Part shown: in pieces, positions 1-9,987 of the stretch
Position numbering within the stretch: the first letter of the stretch is position 1
Layout of the letters: every line of letters begins with the position of its first letter
Origin: Niastella sp.
GTDB taxonomy: Bacteria; Bacteroidota; Bacteroidia; Chitinophagales; Chitinophagaceae
Reading direction: 5' to 3'
Assembly: GCA_016710595.1 (NCBI GenBank)
Contig: JADJVM010000003.1
Location: forward strand, 124,001-188,000
Length of the DNA: 64,000 bases
Position numbers and translations under genes: made by a program
Notes under the pieces: model-generated
Told to the model about the DNA's origin: nothing
Seen by the model: the letters and a program-made list of their open reading frames with translations, nothing else
Databases searched by the model: none

Positions 1-1
1 A

Positions 2-3000
2 GATGAGGGTCAAATTATTGACGGTATGGTTGTGGCAAAACAGTTATACGAAGAACAACTTACACCTGGTCAATTATCTTTAAAATTATTAAAAGAAGGT
101 AAAAAATATCTGCCGGATTTTTATCGGTCTGATTTAATAGCAGAATTAGACAAGGTATGGAATTATCAAAAACAATTCCATACCGATATTCTTACTGATG
201 AATTTAAAACGCATTTAGAAGGTAAGGGGAAAAGGGCTACTTCAGCTGCCTTCTGGGGAAAGTATGGTTTCAATATTGCAGAAATTAAGGGAGAACGTGA
301 AGAGAAAAGACTGAAAGCTTATCAATTGCGCAACGATTCAATTTCCAAAGAACTTAACAAAGAAGAAGTTGCGTTCGTAATTACCGAAATCAATAACGAT
401 CTTAATAAATCGAGTGGTTACCTCGGTTCAATTTCTGACAGAAGTAAAGAGTTGTATTTTAATAAGCAAACAGTAGGACAATACCTTTACAACCAGATAA
501 AGAATAATCCACATACCCGATTAAAAGGCCAGGTGTTTTATCGCCAGGATTATTTAGACGAGTTTGAAATTATTTGGGAAATACAAAAAATGTTTCATCC
601 TCAACTTACCAGGAATCTGAAAGAAAAAATACGGGATACAATCATTTTTTACCAAAGGAAACTTAAATCACAAAAAGGGTTAATTAGTTTATGTGAATTT
701 GAAAACAGGGAAGTTGAAGAGAAAAAGAGTAACCAGGTTGTCAAAAAAAGAATTGGTTTACGTGTAGCGCCAAAGTCATCTCTACTCTTTCAAGAATTTA
801 AAATTTGGCAGGTATTAAATAATGTATGTATACGAAAAAAAGATAGCAGAAAGCTTAAGCCCGCAAACACAGACAATTCGCTCTCAACGAAAGAAAATGA
901 AATCTTTTCTTTAAGCTATGAAACAAAGAAATCCCTTTTTGAAGAATTGAATATTAAAGGTAATCTCAAAGCAGATAGCATCATCAAATTGCTAGGATAT
1001 AAACCTGCTGAATGGGAAATGAATTATACTGCGTTAGAGGGCAACCGGACTAACAAAGTTTTATATGATGCATATCTCAAAATTTTAGAAAGGGAAGGTT
1101 ATGATGAAGATCTTTTTAAAATAAAAAGCAGTGATGATATAGATGTTTCTAAAATAGAAAAAACAGCAATAGAGATTAAGAAAATGGTACAAAACATATT
1201 TGAAGTTCTAGGTATCAATACGAGCATCTTAGATTTTAATGCAGAGTTAGACGGTAAAGCTTTTGAAGAACAGGCGTCATACCAGTTATGGCATTTGTTG
1301 TATTCTTATGAAGGTGATGAATCGGCAAGTGGAAATGAAAAATTGTATGAACTGCTAAATAAAAAATTTGGTTTCAAAAAAGAACATGGGGTTATATTAG
1401 CCAATGTTGCATTAGGCAACGATTATGGTAATTTGAGCAGCAAGGCTATGAGAAACATTTACCCTTACATCAAAGAACTTGAATACGACAACGCCTGCCT
1501 GCAAGCCGGGTACAGGCATTCAGCATCTTCGCTTACCAAAGAGGAAATTGAAACCCGCCCTTTACAGAAACGTCTGGAATTATTGAAAAAAAATGAACTC
1601 CGGAGCCCTGTTGTTGAGAAAATACTTAACCAAATGGTGAATGTAGTAAACACAATCATTGATGAAGAAAATGCAAAAAGAAACGCTTCTGGAAAATCAG
1701 AAGATTTCCAGTTTGATGAAATTAGGATAGAGCTTTCCCGTGATTTGAAAAATAATGCAGTAGAACGTGCCGAAATGACGACAAATATTAATGCAGCCAA
1801 AATATTACATGAAAAAATCGTAAAAGTATTACAAGTAGAATTTTCTTTAAAAAATCCTACAAGAAATGATATCATACGTTACAAACTCTACGAAGAATTA
1901 AAGAACAACGGCTATAAAGATTTATATACAAATACCTATATCCCCCGTGAAGCACTCTTTAGTAATAGGATTGACGTGGATCATATTATTCCACAAATGA
2001 GTTTGTTTGATGATAGTTTTTCTAATAAAACGGTTTGCTTCCGAAAAGATAATCAGGATAAAGGAAATCAAACCGCCTATGAATATATCCTAAACAAATA
2101 CGGTGAAAAAGGTGCAGAAGATTTTGTAACACGAATTACACAACTATTTGAGTTGGGTAAAAAGAGCAAGGAAGACGGGATTAGCAAGGCTAAATTTCAA
2201 AAACTACAAAAAAGAAAAGCAGATATTGGGGACGGTTTTATCGAAAGAGATTTAAGAGAAAGCCAGTACATCGCTAAAAAAGCAAAAAATATGTTGTACA
2301 GCATTTGTCGTAATGTAGTTTCCACTTCAGGTAAAATCACCGCAAGGTTACGAGAAGATTGGGATTTGGTAAATGTGATGCAGGAAATTAATATGCCTAA
2401 ATTTCGAGTTTTGGGACTTACCGAAATAATAGAGAAAAAAGACGGGCAGCAAAAAGAACGTATAACCGATTGGAGCAAACGCAACGATCATCGACACCAT
2501 GCGATGGATGCTTTAACAATAGCTTTTACTCGCCACAACCATATTCAATATCTCAATCACCTTAATGCCCGTAAAAATGAAGATAGTAAATGGCATCCTG
2601 TAATAAGTAAGATAGAAGAAAAAGAGACTGAATTAGTGTATGATGATGTGGGTAACAGGAAAAGGAAATTCAAACCTCCTATGCCAAACTTTAGAGAAAT
2701 AGTTAAAGACCACCTGCAAAGAGTGCTTATATCACATAAAGCAAAAAACAAAGTAGTTACCAAAAACAAGAATAAAATAAAGACGAAAAATAGAGAAAAA
2801 ATAAAAATTGAACTTACTCCACGTGGACAATTGCATAAAGAAACAATTTATGGCAAATACAGGTACTATCAAAGCAAAGAAGAAAAGGTAGGTGCCAAAT
2901 TTGACGAAGCCACCATTACACAGGTTTCAAATCCACAATACAAAAAATTACTATTGGAAAGATTAAGTGCAAACGATAATGATCCTAAAAAAGCATTTAC

Positions 3001-3880
3001 TGGGAAAAATGCTTTGAATAAAAATCCCATTTATTTAGATGAGGCTGAAAAGGAAGTACTCCCCGACAAAGTAAAATTGATTTGGCTGGAGGATGACTAT
3101 TCTATCCGTAAAGATTTAACACCAGAAAATTTGAAAGATATAAAAACAATTGAAAAGGTATTAGACGAAGGAGTTAAGCGCATTTTATTCAAACGACTGT
3201 CAGATTATGAAAACGACCCCAAAAAAGCATTCAGTGATTTAGAAAAAAATCCTATATGGCTCAATAAAGCCAAGGGTATTTGTATTAAACGAGTAACCAT
3301 TAGCGCCATTAAAAATGGAGAAGCACTTCACCACAAAAGAAATCATTTAGGTGCTGATATTTTGGATGAAAATGGGGAAAAAATACCAAGCTCATTTGTA
3401 AGTACTGGCAACAACCACCATGTAGCTATTTATAGAGATAAAGAAGGTGGTTTACAGGAAAGGATTGTATCATTATTTGATGCAGTGCAATTGATAAATG
3501 CCGGTGAACCAATAATTGACAAGACTTATAACCAGGGCCTTGGTTGGCAGTTTCTCTTTAGCATGAAACAAAATGAAATGTTTGTTTTCCCAAATGAGAA
3601 AACAGGATTTAATCCAAAAGAAATTGATCTGTTGGATATTAAAAATACAAAGTTGATTAGCCCGAACTTATTTAGAGTACAGTCATTATCTATTGTAAAG
3701 TATGGTAATAATACTATCCGAGAATTTAAATTCCGTCATCATTTAGAGGCGGGATTAATTGATCGAAAAGAAACACAAAGCATAACTTTTCAGCAATTAA
3801 AGAGTCTACCCCCCTTAGAACAAATTGTAAAAGTACGAATGAATCATGTGGGTAAAATAATTGGAGTTGGAGAATATTAA
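2..3880 (+). CDS. cas9: Type II-C Cas9 endonuclease, 5' end outside window
   Basis: RNA-guided DNA endonuclease of the CRISPR system that follows. The frame is open from base 2, so the Met at 26 is internal and the N-terminus (RuvC-I, bridge helix) lies upstream of the window; 1293 codons are visible, consistent with the roughly 1400-1500 aa Bacteroidota II-C proteins. Counting from the Met at 26, the RuvC-II motif IRIEL has its Glu near residue 569. The HNH motif DVDHIIPQ has its His at 653, with later N and NxxxK residues, and RuvC-III HHAMDA has its Asp at 828. All visible catalytic residues are intact. The C-terminal region carries two related DPKKAF...NPI blocks near 985 and 1062, a feature I recall from this Cas9 subgroup. 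cas1 starts 46 bases after the stop. Confidence 0.97.
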   Translation, partial: DEGQIIDGMVVAKQLYEEQLTPGQLSLKLLKEGKKYLPDFYRSDLIAELDKVWNYQKQFHTDILTDEFKTHLEGKGKRATSAAFWGKYGFNIAEIKGEREEKRLKAYQLRNDSISKELNKEEVAFVITEINNDLNKSSGYLGSISDRSKELYFNKQTVGQYLYNQIKNNPHTRLKGQVFYRQDYLDEFEIIWEIQKMFHPQLTRNLKEKIRDTIIFYQRKLKSQKGLISLCEFENREVEEKKSNQVVKKRIGLRVAPKSSLLFQEFKIWQVLNNVCIRKKDSRKLKPANTDNSLSTKENEIFSLSYETKKSLFEELNIKGNLKADSIIKLLGYKPAEWEMNYTALEGNRTNKVLYDAYLKILEREGYDEDLFKIKSSDDIDVSKIEKTAIEIKKMVQNIFEVLGINTSILDFNAELDGKAFEEQASYQLWHLLYSYEGDESASGNEKLYELLNKKFGFKKEHGVILANVALGNDYGNLSSKAMRNIYPYIKELEYDNACLQAGYRHSASSLTKEEIETRPLQKRLELLKKNELRSPVVEKILNQMVNVVNTIIDEENAKRNASGKSEDFQFDEIRIELSRDLKNNAVERAEMTTNINAAKILHEKIVKVLQVEFSLKNPTRNDIIRYKLYEELKNNGYKDLYTNTYIPREALFSNRIDVDHIIPQMSLFDDSFSNKTVCFRKDNQDKGNQTAYEYILNKYGEKGAEDFVTRITQLFELGKKSKEDGISKAKFQKLQKRKADIGDGFIERDLRESQYIAKKAKNMLYSICRNVVSTSGKITARLREDWDLVNVMQEINMPKFRVLGLTEIIEKKDGQQKERITDWSKRNDHRHHAMDALTIAFTRHNHIQYLNHLNARKNEDSKWHPVISKIEEKETELVYDDVGNRKRKFKPPMPNFREIVKDHLQRVLISHKAKNKVVTKNKNKIKTKNREKIKIELTPRGQLHKETIYGKYRYYQSKEEKVGAKFDEATITQVSNPQYKKLLLERLSANDNDPKKAFTGKNALNKNPIYLDEAEKEVLPDKVKLIWLEDDYSIRKDLTPENLKDIKTIEKVLDEGVKRILFKRLSDYENDPKKAFSDLEKNPIWLNKAKGICIKRVTISAIKNGEALHHKRNHLGADILDENGEKIPSSFVSTGNNHHVAIYRDKEGGLQERIVSLFDAVQLINAGEPIIDKTYNQGLGWQFLFSMKQNEMFVFPNEKTGFNPKEIDLLDIKNTKLISPNLFRVQSLSIVKYGNNTIREFKFRHHLEAGLIDRKETQSITFQQLKSLPPLEQIVKVRMNHVGKIIGVGEY

Positions 3881-3926
3881 TGAATAAGTTTTTATTTAAA
3901 GATGTACAATAATAAATTAATGCGTC

Positions 3927-4853
3927 ATGATCAAACGCACCTTATACTTTGGCAACCCGGGTTATCTTAATACCAAAAATGAACAGTTGGTAATCACTTA
4001 TCCTGCAGCATTGGCCGGGGGCCAGCCATTACCCGAAGAAACCAAACAAGTACCTATAGAAGATATTGGTGTAGTTATTTTAGACCAGCAACAAATTACC
4101 ATCAGCCAGGGCCTGATGGCAAAACTACTGGCCAATAATGTAGCACTCATAACCTGCGACAATAGCCACCATCCCACCGGCCTCATGCTAAACTTAGATG
4201 GCAACAGCCTGCAAAGTGCAAAATTCCAGGCACAGGTAGAAGCTTCATTACCCCTTAAAAAACAATTATGGCAACAAACCGTAAGCGCTAAAATTAATAA
4301 CCAGGCTGATATGCTGGAAAGTAAAGGCATCCCGGTAAAAAACATGCGTAACTGGGCCATGGAAGTAAAAAGCGGTGATGCCGAAAACCATGAAGCCATG
4401 GCTGCTGTATATTACTGGAAAAACCTGTTTGAAATTTTTCCGGAATTTAAAAGAGAACGCTTTGGCGAGCCACCCAATAACCTGCTCAACTATGGCTATG
4501 CCATATTAAGGGCCGTAGTGGCACGCAATATTGTGGGCAGCGGCTTATTGCCTACGCTGGGTATTTTCCATAAAAATAAATATAATGCTTACTGCCTTGC
4601 CGATGATATTATGGAGCCTTACCGGCCCTTTGTAGATAAAGTAGTGTGGACAATTGTGCGCCAGCATGGAAAATACCTTGAGCTAACGCCTGCGATGAAA
4701 AAATCGCTGCTCAATATCCCGGCGATGGATGTAATGATGAACGGTGAAAAAAGCCCACTCATGCTGGCCACACAAAAAACAACGGCATCCGTTGCCAAAT
4801 GTTTTGAGGGAAAACAGCGAAAAATTGCTTACCCTGAATTTGGCTTAAGCTAA
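3927..4853 (+). CDS. cas1: Cas1 CRISPR integrase
   Basis: Spacer-integration nuclease that works as a complex with Cas2. The protein is 308 aa, normal for type II Cas1. The metal-binding triad is visible: Glu156 in NHEAMAA, His215 in LGIFHKNKYN, and Asp227 in ADDIMEPYRP. It lies between cas9 (46 bp upstream) and cas2 (about 20 bp downstream) in one operon. The start ATG follows a second out-of-frame ATG and gives the usual MIKRTLYFGNPG opening. No csn2 or cas4 follows, which fits subtype II-C. Confidence 0.97.
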   Translation: MIKRTLYFGNPGYLNTKNEQLVITYPAALAGGQPLPEETKQVPIEDIGVVILDQQQITISQGLMAKLLANNVALITCDNSHHPTGLMLNLDGNSLQSAKFQAQVEASLPLKKQLWQQTVSAKINNQADMLESKGIPVKNMRNWAMEVKSGDAENHEAMAAVYYWKNLFEIFPEFKRERFGEPPNNLLNYGYAILRAVVARNIVGSGLLPTLGIFHKNKYNAYCLADDIMEPYRPFVDKVVWTIVRQHGKYLELTPAMKKSLLNIPAMDVMMNGEKSPLMLATQKTTASVAKCFEGKQRKIAYPEFGLS

Positions 4854-4872
4854 ACGGATAACTGTGCATAGC

Positions 4873-5208
4873 ATGAATAACCGGTTAAATGCATACAGAA
4901 TTATGTGGGTACTCGTATTATTCGATCTTCCTACCGAAACAGCAGCCGAACGGAAGATCTATGCAAAATTCAGGAAAAATATATTAAAGGATGGTTTCCA
5001 GATGTTCCAGTTCAGTATTTACCTGCGCCACTGTGCCAGCCGTGAAAATGCCGATGTACATATAAAAAGGGTAAAAAATTTATTGCCAGAAAAAGGGCAT
5101 GTGGGTATTATGTGCGTTACCGATAAACAGTTTGGGCAAATGGAAATATTTCATGGAAAAAAAATAGTACCGGCCACTGCACCCGCCCAGCAATTAGAAA
5201 TGTTTTAA
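4873..5208 (+). CDS. cas2: Cas2
   Basis: Small subunit of the Cas1-Cas2 integration complex, 111 aa from the ATG at 4873. A GTG at 4864 would add three residues. The beta1 motif MWVLVLFDLPTET with Asp18 and the ferredoxin-like fold pattern are typical of II-C Cas2. The start MNNRLNAYRIMW matches the usual N-terminus of Bacteroidota homologues. The CRISPR array begins 90 bp after the stop. Confidence 0.95.
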   Translation: MNNRLNAYRIMWVLVLFDLPTETAAERKIYAKFRKNILKDGFQMFQFSIYLRHCASRENADVHIKRVKNLLPEKGHVGIMCVTDKQFGQMEIFHGKKIVPATAPAQQLEMF

Positions 5209-5298
5209 AAGTTGAGCGCCGGGCATTAAAACAAGGCATATTTTTTATCCTGCGAAATGGGCTCAAATGTACAACAGGATTGAGTTTCATTCAATCCT
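5209..5298. other. cas2-to-array junction (possible leader or array end)
   Basis: These 90 bases separate cas2 from the first CRISPR repeat and contain no gene. They are fairly AT-rich and end in a perfect palindrome that runs into repeat 1 (listed separately). Whether this is the integration (leader) end cannot be decided by eye. The repeats here are identical while those at the far end are degenerate, which suggests the cas2 side is the younger, actively growing end. Confidence 0.5.
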
Positions 5299-5303
5299 GT
5301 TGT
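5271..5303. promoter_or_regulatory. Perfect 13-bp inverted repeat overlapping CRISPR repeat 1
   Basis: The left arm at 5271-5283 (acaacaggattga) is the exact reverse complement of 5291-5303, with a 7-base loop. The right arm includes the first five bases (GTTGT) of repeat 1. No T-run follows on either strand, so it is not an obvious intrinsic terminator. Its position at the array edge suggests a structural mark for integration or a hairpin closing the array transcript. The function is inference; the palindrome itself is seen directly. Confidence 0.6.
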
Positions 5304-7814
5304 TTAAGAACTAAGTTACTTGAAATTTTGAAAGCAATTCACAACAAGTAACCACCACTAAGGATTATTTGAATGAATGTTGTTTAAGAACTAAGTTACT
5401 TGAAATTTTGAAAGCAATTCACAACTGCTGTTGATGGCAATGACGTATAACGTATGTTGTTTAAGAACTAAGTTACTTGAAATTTTGAAAGCAATTCACA
5501 ACCATTCAAAAGAAGACGCTATTAATGCATTAGGTTGTTTAAGAACTAAGTTACTTGAAATTTTGAAAGCAATTCACAACAAACAAACAGATGTGGGATT
5601 ATACAAGCTAGTTGTTTAAGAACTAAGTTACTTGAAATTTTGAAAGCAATTCACAACCGTACATGTTTTATTGACTTCGGCGGTCATGTTGTTTAAGAAC
5701 TAAGTTACTTGAAATTTTGAAAGCAATTCACAACTAAATTACTTAAAGTACCATTAATAGAACGTTGTTTAAGAACTAAGTTACTTGAAATTTTGAAAGC
5801 AATTCACAACGGCAAATCGCAATATGAGAAATTTACTACTGTTGTTTAAGAACTAAGTTACTTGAAATTTTGAAAGCAATTCACAACAGCAGGAAGATTT
5901 AGATTATGATGCACCTTGTTGTTTAAGAACTAAGTTACTTGAAATTTTGAAAGCAATTCACAACCATTCTGCGGAAAGCCATCCAACGTTAGCGGTTGTT
6001 TAAGAACTAAGTTACTTGAAATTTTGAAAGCAATTCACAACACGACCAAATCAAATCGTATGGAAGGCATAGTTGTTTAAGAACTAAGTTACTTGAAATT
6101 TTGAAAGCAATTCACAACAATACCTTCCTTCTGCCTACCATCTTTTCTGTTGTTTAAGAACTAAGTTACTTGAAATTTTGAAAGCAATTCACAACAACAA
6201 TATTATTTGTTATTTCCAAATAAATGTTGTTTAAGAACTAAGTTACTTGAAATTTTGAAAGCAATTCACAACCAGGATATTGTTACTTATACCCAATTAA
6301 TTGTTGTTTAAGAACTAAGTTACTTGAAATTTTGAAAGCAATTCACAACTTATTAACTGCGATTATCGCAATATTATCTGTTGTTTAAGAACTAAGTTAC
6401 TTGAAATTTTGAAAGCAATTCACAACCAGATTCATATGCAATGAAGGTGGCTCCCGGTTGTTTAAGAACTAAGTTACTTGAAATTTTGAAAGCAATTCAC
6501 AACTTATGGAGGGTGAGTTGATTACACAACATTGTTGTTTAAGAACTAAGTTACTTGAAATTTTGAAAGCAATTCACAACACTAATGCAATTTTTACATC
6601 TTCCTTTGCTGTTGTTTAAGAACTAAGTTACTTGAAATTTTGAAAGCAATTCACAACAGGTTTGCGGCTAACCGCTGATCTTGCACGTTGTTTAAGAACT
6701 AAGTTACTTGAAATTTTGAAAGCAATTCACAACACATTTTCTTCAGGTGATGTTATATTAATTGTTGTTTAAGAACTAAGTTACTTGAAATTTTGAAAGC
6801 AATTCACAACAGCGTAGGGTGTGTGTAATTTTTTATTGAGGTTGTTTAAGAACTAAGTTACTTGAAATTTTGAAAGCAATTCACAACAGCATCTCCCATT
6901 TGGGTGGCGGCGGTGGAGGTTGTTTAAGAACTAAGTTACTTGAAATTTTGAAAGCAATTCACAACCATTTGCCTTTACTGATCCCAGCGACCCAAGTTGT
7001 TTAAGAACTAAGTTACTTGAAATTTTGAAAGCAATTCACAACGGTACCTGAAACGCTGGTAAATATTGCGTAGTTGTTTAAGAACTAAGTTACTTGAAAT
7101 TTTGAAAGCAATTCACAACTAAATGTCAATTTGGAAACGGTCGGTAGTAGTAGTTGTTTAAGAACTAAGTTACTTGAAATTTTGAAAGCAATTCACAACA
7201 AGTACGGCAATATGCTTATCATGGTAACGGTTGTTTAAGAACTAAGTTACTTGAAATTTTGAAAGCAATTCACAACATGGAAGTAACACCTATTGAAATG
7301 AAAGAAGTTGTTTAAGAACTAAGTTACTTGAAATTTTGAAAGCAATTCACAACATATCTCCACGGTGGGTCAGCATAAATAATGTTGTTTAAGAACTAAG
7401 TTACTTGAAATTTTGAAAGCAATTCACAACTTTTTCATTTGAGGTACACGTTGAGCCTTAGTTGTTTAAGAACTAAGTTACTTGAAATTTTGAAAGCAAT
7501 TCACAACGGCTAAGATTCCGGCAACTTCTTAAATGTGTTGTTTAAGAACTAAGTTACTTGAAATTTTGAAAGCAATTCACAACATGCTTGTAAAAGTGCC
7601 ATTTGTATCGGTTGTTGTTTAAGAACTAAGTTACTTGAAATTTTGAAAGCAATTCACAACACTCAGGTAGTGTAACCGATATTGTTTGCGGTTGTTTAAG
7701 AACTAAGTTACTTGAAATTTTGAAAGCAATTCACAACCAGAAGCAGGGTACACTAAAAATGTTATAAGTTGTTTAAGAACTAAGTTACTTGAAATTTTGA
7801 AAGCAATTCACAAC
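5299..7814 (-). CRISPR. Type II-C CRISPR array, 33 repeats of 47 bp, 32 spacers
   Basis: The repeat begins GTTGTTTAAGAACTAAG and ends GAAAGCAATTCACAAC on the plus strand; all 33 copies look identical by eye. Repeat starts run from 5299, 5379, 5456, 5534 and so on to 7691 and 7768. Spacers are 29-33 bp, mostly 30. The minus strand reads GTTGTGAATTGCTTTC..., which resembles the sense repeats of other Bacteroidota II-C systems as I recall them. crRNAs are therefore probably made from the minus strand, towards cas2. No spacer visibly matches another part of this window. No tracrRNA anti-repeat was found here; it may lie upstream of cas9. Confidence 0.97.
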
Positions 7815-7815
7815 G

Positions 7816-7932
7816 GATGATGAATGGATTATTGAAAAATTTGGTGTAAAAGTATTGGGGGATAAAGAAACACCTGCGGCAAATAATAATACAGAAGACA
7901 TCAATAAAAAGCTTTCCGCTTTTTTCGACTAA
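7816..7932 (+). pseudogene. 3' fragment of Mu-like (DUF935) phage portal protein
   Basis: An open frame of 38 codons plus stop runs from the repeat boundary and reads DDEWIIEKFGVKVLGDKETP, ending AFFD. The DDEW-EKFGV tail followed directly by a gpF-like gene is what is expected at the C-terminus of Mu gp29/DUF935-type portal proteins. The rest of the gene (over 400 codons) is absent and replaced by CRISPR repeat 33. It has no start of its own and is presumably not expressed. The family call rests on this short tail and on gene order. Confidence 0.65.
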
Positions 7933-7970
7933 GCCCTCATCACCTGGGGGCAGCACTTTTGTTTAATGCA

Positions 7971-9356
7971 ATGCATAGTAAGCTACAGCAGGTATATACA
8001 CCCGTATGCAGCCATATTATACAATTAAGTATCGGCGATGATGTTTTTAAAAAATTAAAATCTGTATTTGCAAAAGCTGCCAAATATATACATGGCAAAG
8101 GAAGCTTTACACCCGAAGACCTTGCACATAAAAATGTAAAACCATTAATTACTGAAACGTATAATGTTTTTAAAGGCGCACTAAATACCGGCATCACAAC
8201 AGAAGTGCCTGATGCAATGCTGCAAAAGCTGCTGAATGATGTCTTTGTTTTTAGCGGCATGAAAACTTATACGCAGCTAAAAGAAGCAAGCTTATTACTT
8301 GCTGATAACAGGCAAATAAAACCCTACTCAAAATTTGAACAAGATGTATTAAAGATTGATGAAAAGTACAACCGAAATTATTTGCAGGCAGAGTATAACT
8401 ATGCAGTAGGCGCTTCGCAATCAGCAGCACAGTGGCAGCAATATGCAAAAGATGGCGACAGATACAACCTGCAATACCGCACAGCTCATGATGATAAGGT
8501 GAGGGAAACGCACGCTGCTTTGGAAAATACCACGCTACCTCCCAGCGATAAATTCTGGAATGAATACTATCCGCCAAATGGCTGGAATTGCAGATGTACC
8601 GTAGTGCAGGTATTAAAAAGCAAATATGATATAAGTGATAGTGCAGATGCTATACGGAAAGGTAATGAAGCCACTACCAGGATAGATAAGAATGGAAACA
8701 ATGCCGATGCCATGTTTAGGTTTAACCCAGGCAAACAGCAGATAATCTTTCCGGCAAAGCACCCTTACTACCCACAGCATTGCAATGGCGAAAAACTTAA
8801 TATAACCGGACTTATTGGCTATGGCAAAGTATTGCTGGATGTTGAAGCAGACAGATGCAAGGCCATGAATATTATTAAACGTATGAAAGATGCAGGTCAG
8901 CCATTTACAATTAAATCTTACGAAAATGGTGGCAAAATCATATCTACCTCTTTAGTTGATAAAAAGGCAAATGATTACAGCACGGTATTAAATTGTTGCG
9001 ACCATTTTGCCAAACAAGGAAACGTTACTCAAATACTGCCAAAAGCTTTTATAAAAAGCCCGGATTATAAAAAATATTTCGAGGATTTAATCGGTACTAT
9101 TTATGAAGGAAAATGCCCCGATTTTAAAGTGGGGCGCCTGTATTATGAACATGAAGGCTTTGTTACTAAAAATAAAGATAACAGCCTTAGAAATATGCTA
9201 TCAAGAGGGGTTAAGCAATCTTCACGAATTATTATTATGGATAACGGCTCATCAGACAACCATATAAAAAGGATTGTTTTTATGAGAAAAAAAGAGGGGC
9301 AAAAAATAGATGAGATTTGGATAGATAAGAATGGACAACTAAGAAGACTTCTGTAA
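7971..9356 (+). CDS. Mu gpF-like head morphogenesis protein with C-terminal nuclease-like domain
   Basis: Minor head protein of the Phage_Mu_F (PF04233) type, 461 aa from the ATG at 7971; a TTG at 7959 would add four residues. The family signature is clear: YRTAHDDKVRETHAAL and then FWNEYYPPNGWNCRC at about residues 165-210. The last 130 or so residues differ from the core. They contain PDFKVGRLYYEHEGF, a NMLSRGVKQSSRIII stretch, and IWIDKNGQLRRLL, which resembles CdiA C-terminal tRNase or phage BECR (PBECR) nuclease domains known to be fused to such phage proteins. No immunity gene is visible beside it. The gene looks intact although it is trapped in the CRISPR array. Confidence 0.85.
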   Translation: MHSKLQQVYTPVCSHIIQLSIGDDVFKKLKSVFAKAAKYIHGKGSFTPEDLAHKNVKPLITETYNVFKGALNTGITTEVPDAMLQKLLNDVFVFSGMKTYTQLKEASLLLADNRQIKPYSKFEQDVLKIDEKYNRNYLQAEYNYAVGASQSAAQWQQYAKDGDRYNLQYRTAHDDKVRETHAALENTTLPPSDKFWNEYYPPNGWNCRCTVVQVLKSKYDISDSADAIRKGNEATTRIDKNGNNADAMFRFNPGKQQIIFPAKHPYYPQHCNGEKLNITGLIGYGKVLLDVEADRCKAMNIIKRMKDAGQPFTIKSYENGGKIISTSLVDKKANDYSTVLNCCDHFAKQGNVTQILPKAFIKSPDYKKYFEDLIGTIYEGKCPDFKVGRLYYEHEGFVTKNKDNSLRNMLSRGVKQSSRIIIMDNGSSDNHIKRIVFMRKKEGQKIDEIWIDKNGQLRRLL

Positions 9357-9364
9357 AAAACGAG

Positions 9365-9382
9365 AGCCTCCCGAAGGAGGCT
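9365..9382. terminator. Strong GC hairpin between the gpF-like and gpG-like genes
   Basis: AGCCTCC and GGAGGCT form a perfect 7-bp stem closed by a CGAA tetraloop, directly after the gpF-like stop codon. No clear T-run follows, so it may be a weak terminator or an mRNA-stabilising structure within the phage operon. Confidence 0.45.
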
Positions 9383-9431
9383 ACGCTATCGCTCTGCCCG
9401 TAGGTAGAACAATACAAATATACAATTTATT

Positions 9432-9977
9432 ATGGATTTTGAAAGCTATTTTAAACAAATTTTAAACGACGTTAAAGTTGATCTTACGGATGAGTTTGAC
9501 CGAAACTTTGAACGCAAAGCTTTTTTTGATAAGGCATGGCCGCAAACCAAATGGCCGGTAAGTAAAGGTAGCCTGCTACTGCGTACCGGTGCAGGCCGCC
9601 GCAGCATCAGCAGTAAAATTGAAGGCAGCAATATTGTGTGGCGGTCATCCTTACAATACATGGCCATACACAATGAAGGCGGCGAAATTGTAGTAACGGC
9701 AAAAATGATAAAGTTCTTTTGGGCGATGTATTATAAATCTGTAGGTGCAGTATCAAAGGGAAATAATCAAAGAAATGTGCGGTTGAATAATGAAGCCATG
9801 ATATGGAAAAGCCTGGCACTGATGAAATCCGGTGCCAAAATAAAGATACCCCAGCGCCGGTTTATTGGTGATCACCCAAAAGTGGATGAAAGTATAAAAC
9901 GGGTTTGGGATGACACATTGAAAGGGCTGGATGATGATCTATACAACCAGTTTAAAAGCCAGATTCAAAACTTATAA
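9432..9977 (+). CDS. Mu gpG-like phage virion morphogenesis protein
   Basis: 181 aa, similar in layout to phage virion morphogenesis (gpG/tail completion) proteins. The N-terminus is a short helical region and the middle reads LLRTGAGRRSISSKI...YMAIHNEGGEI, where the R-TG-R-SI and AIHNEGG motifs are typical of the family. The C-terminus carries the usual IPQRRFIGDHPKV motif. It lies 75 bp after the gpF-like gene in the order seen in Mu-like phages. It appears complete. Confidence 0.85.
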   Translation: MDFESYFKQILNDVKVDLTDEFDRNFERKAFFDKAWPQTKWPVSKGSLLLRTGAGRRSISSKIEGSNIVWRSSLQYMAIHNEGGEIVVTAKMIKFFWAMYYKSVGAVSKGNNQRNVRLNNEAMIWKSLALMKSGAKIKIPQRRFIGDHPKVDESIKRVWDDTLKGLDDDLYNQFKSQIQNL

Positions 9978-9987
9978 ATATTAACGC

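Noticed and set aside
5431..5619. 62-aa frame across CRISPR repeats
   Set aside because: It is translation of the repeats and spacers (repeated CLRTKLLEILKAIHN), not a gene.
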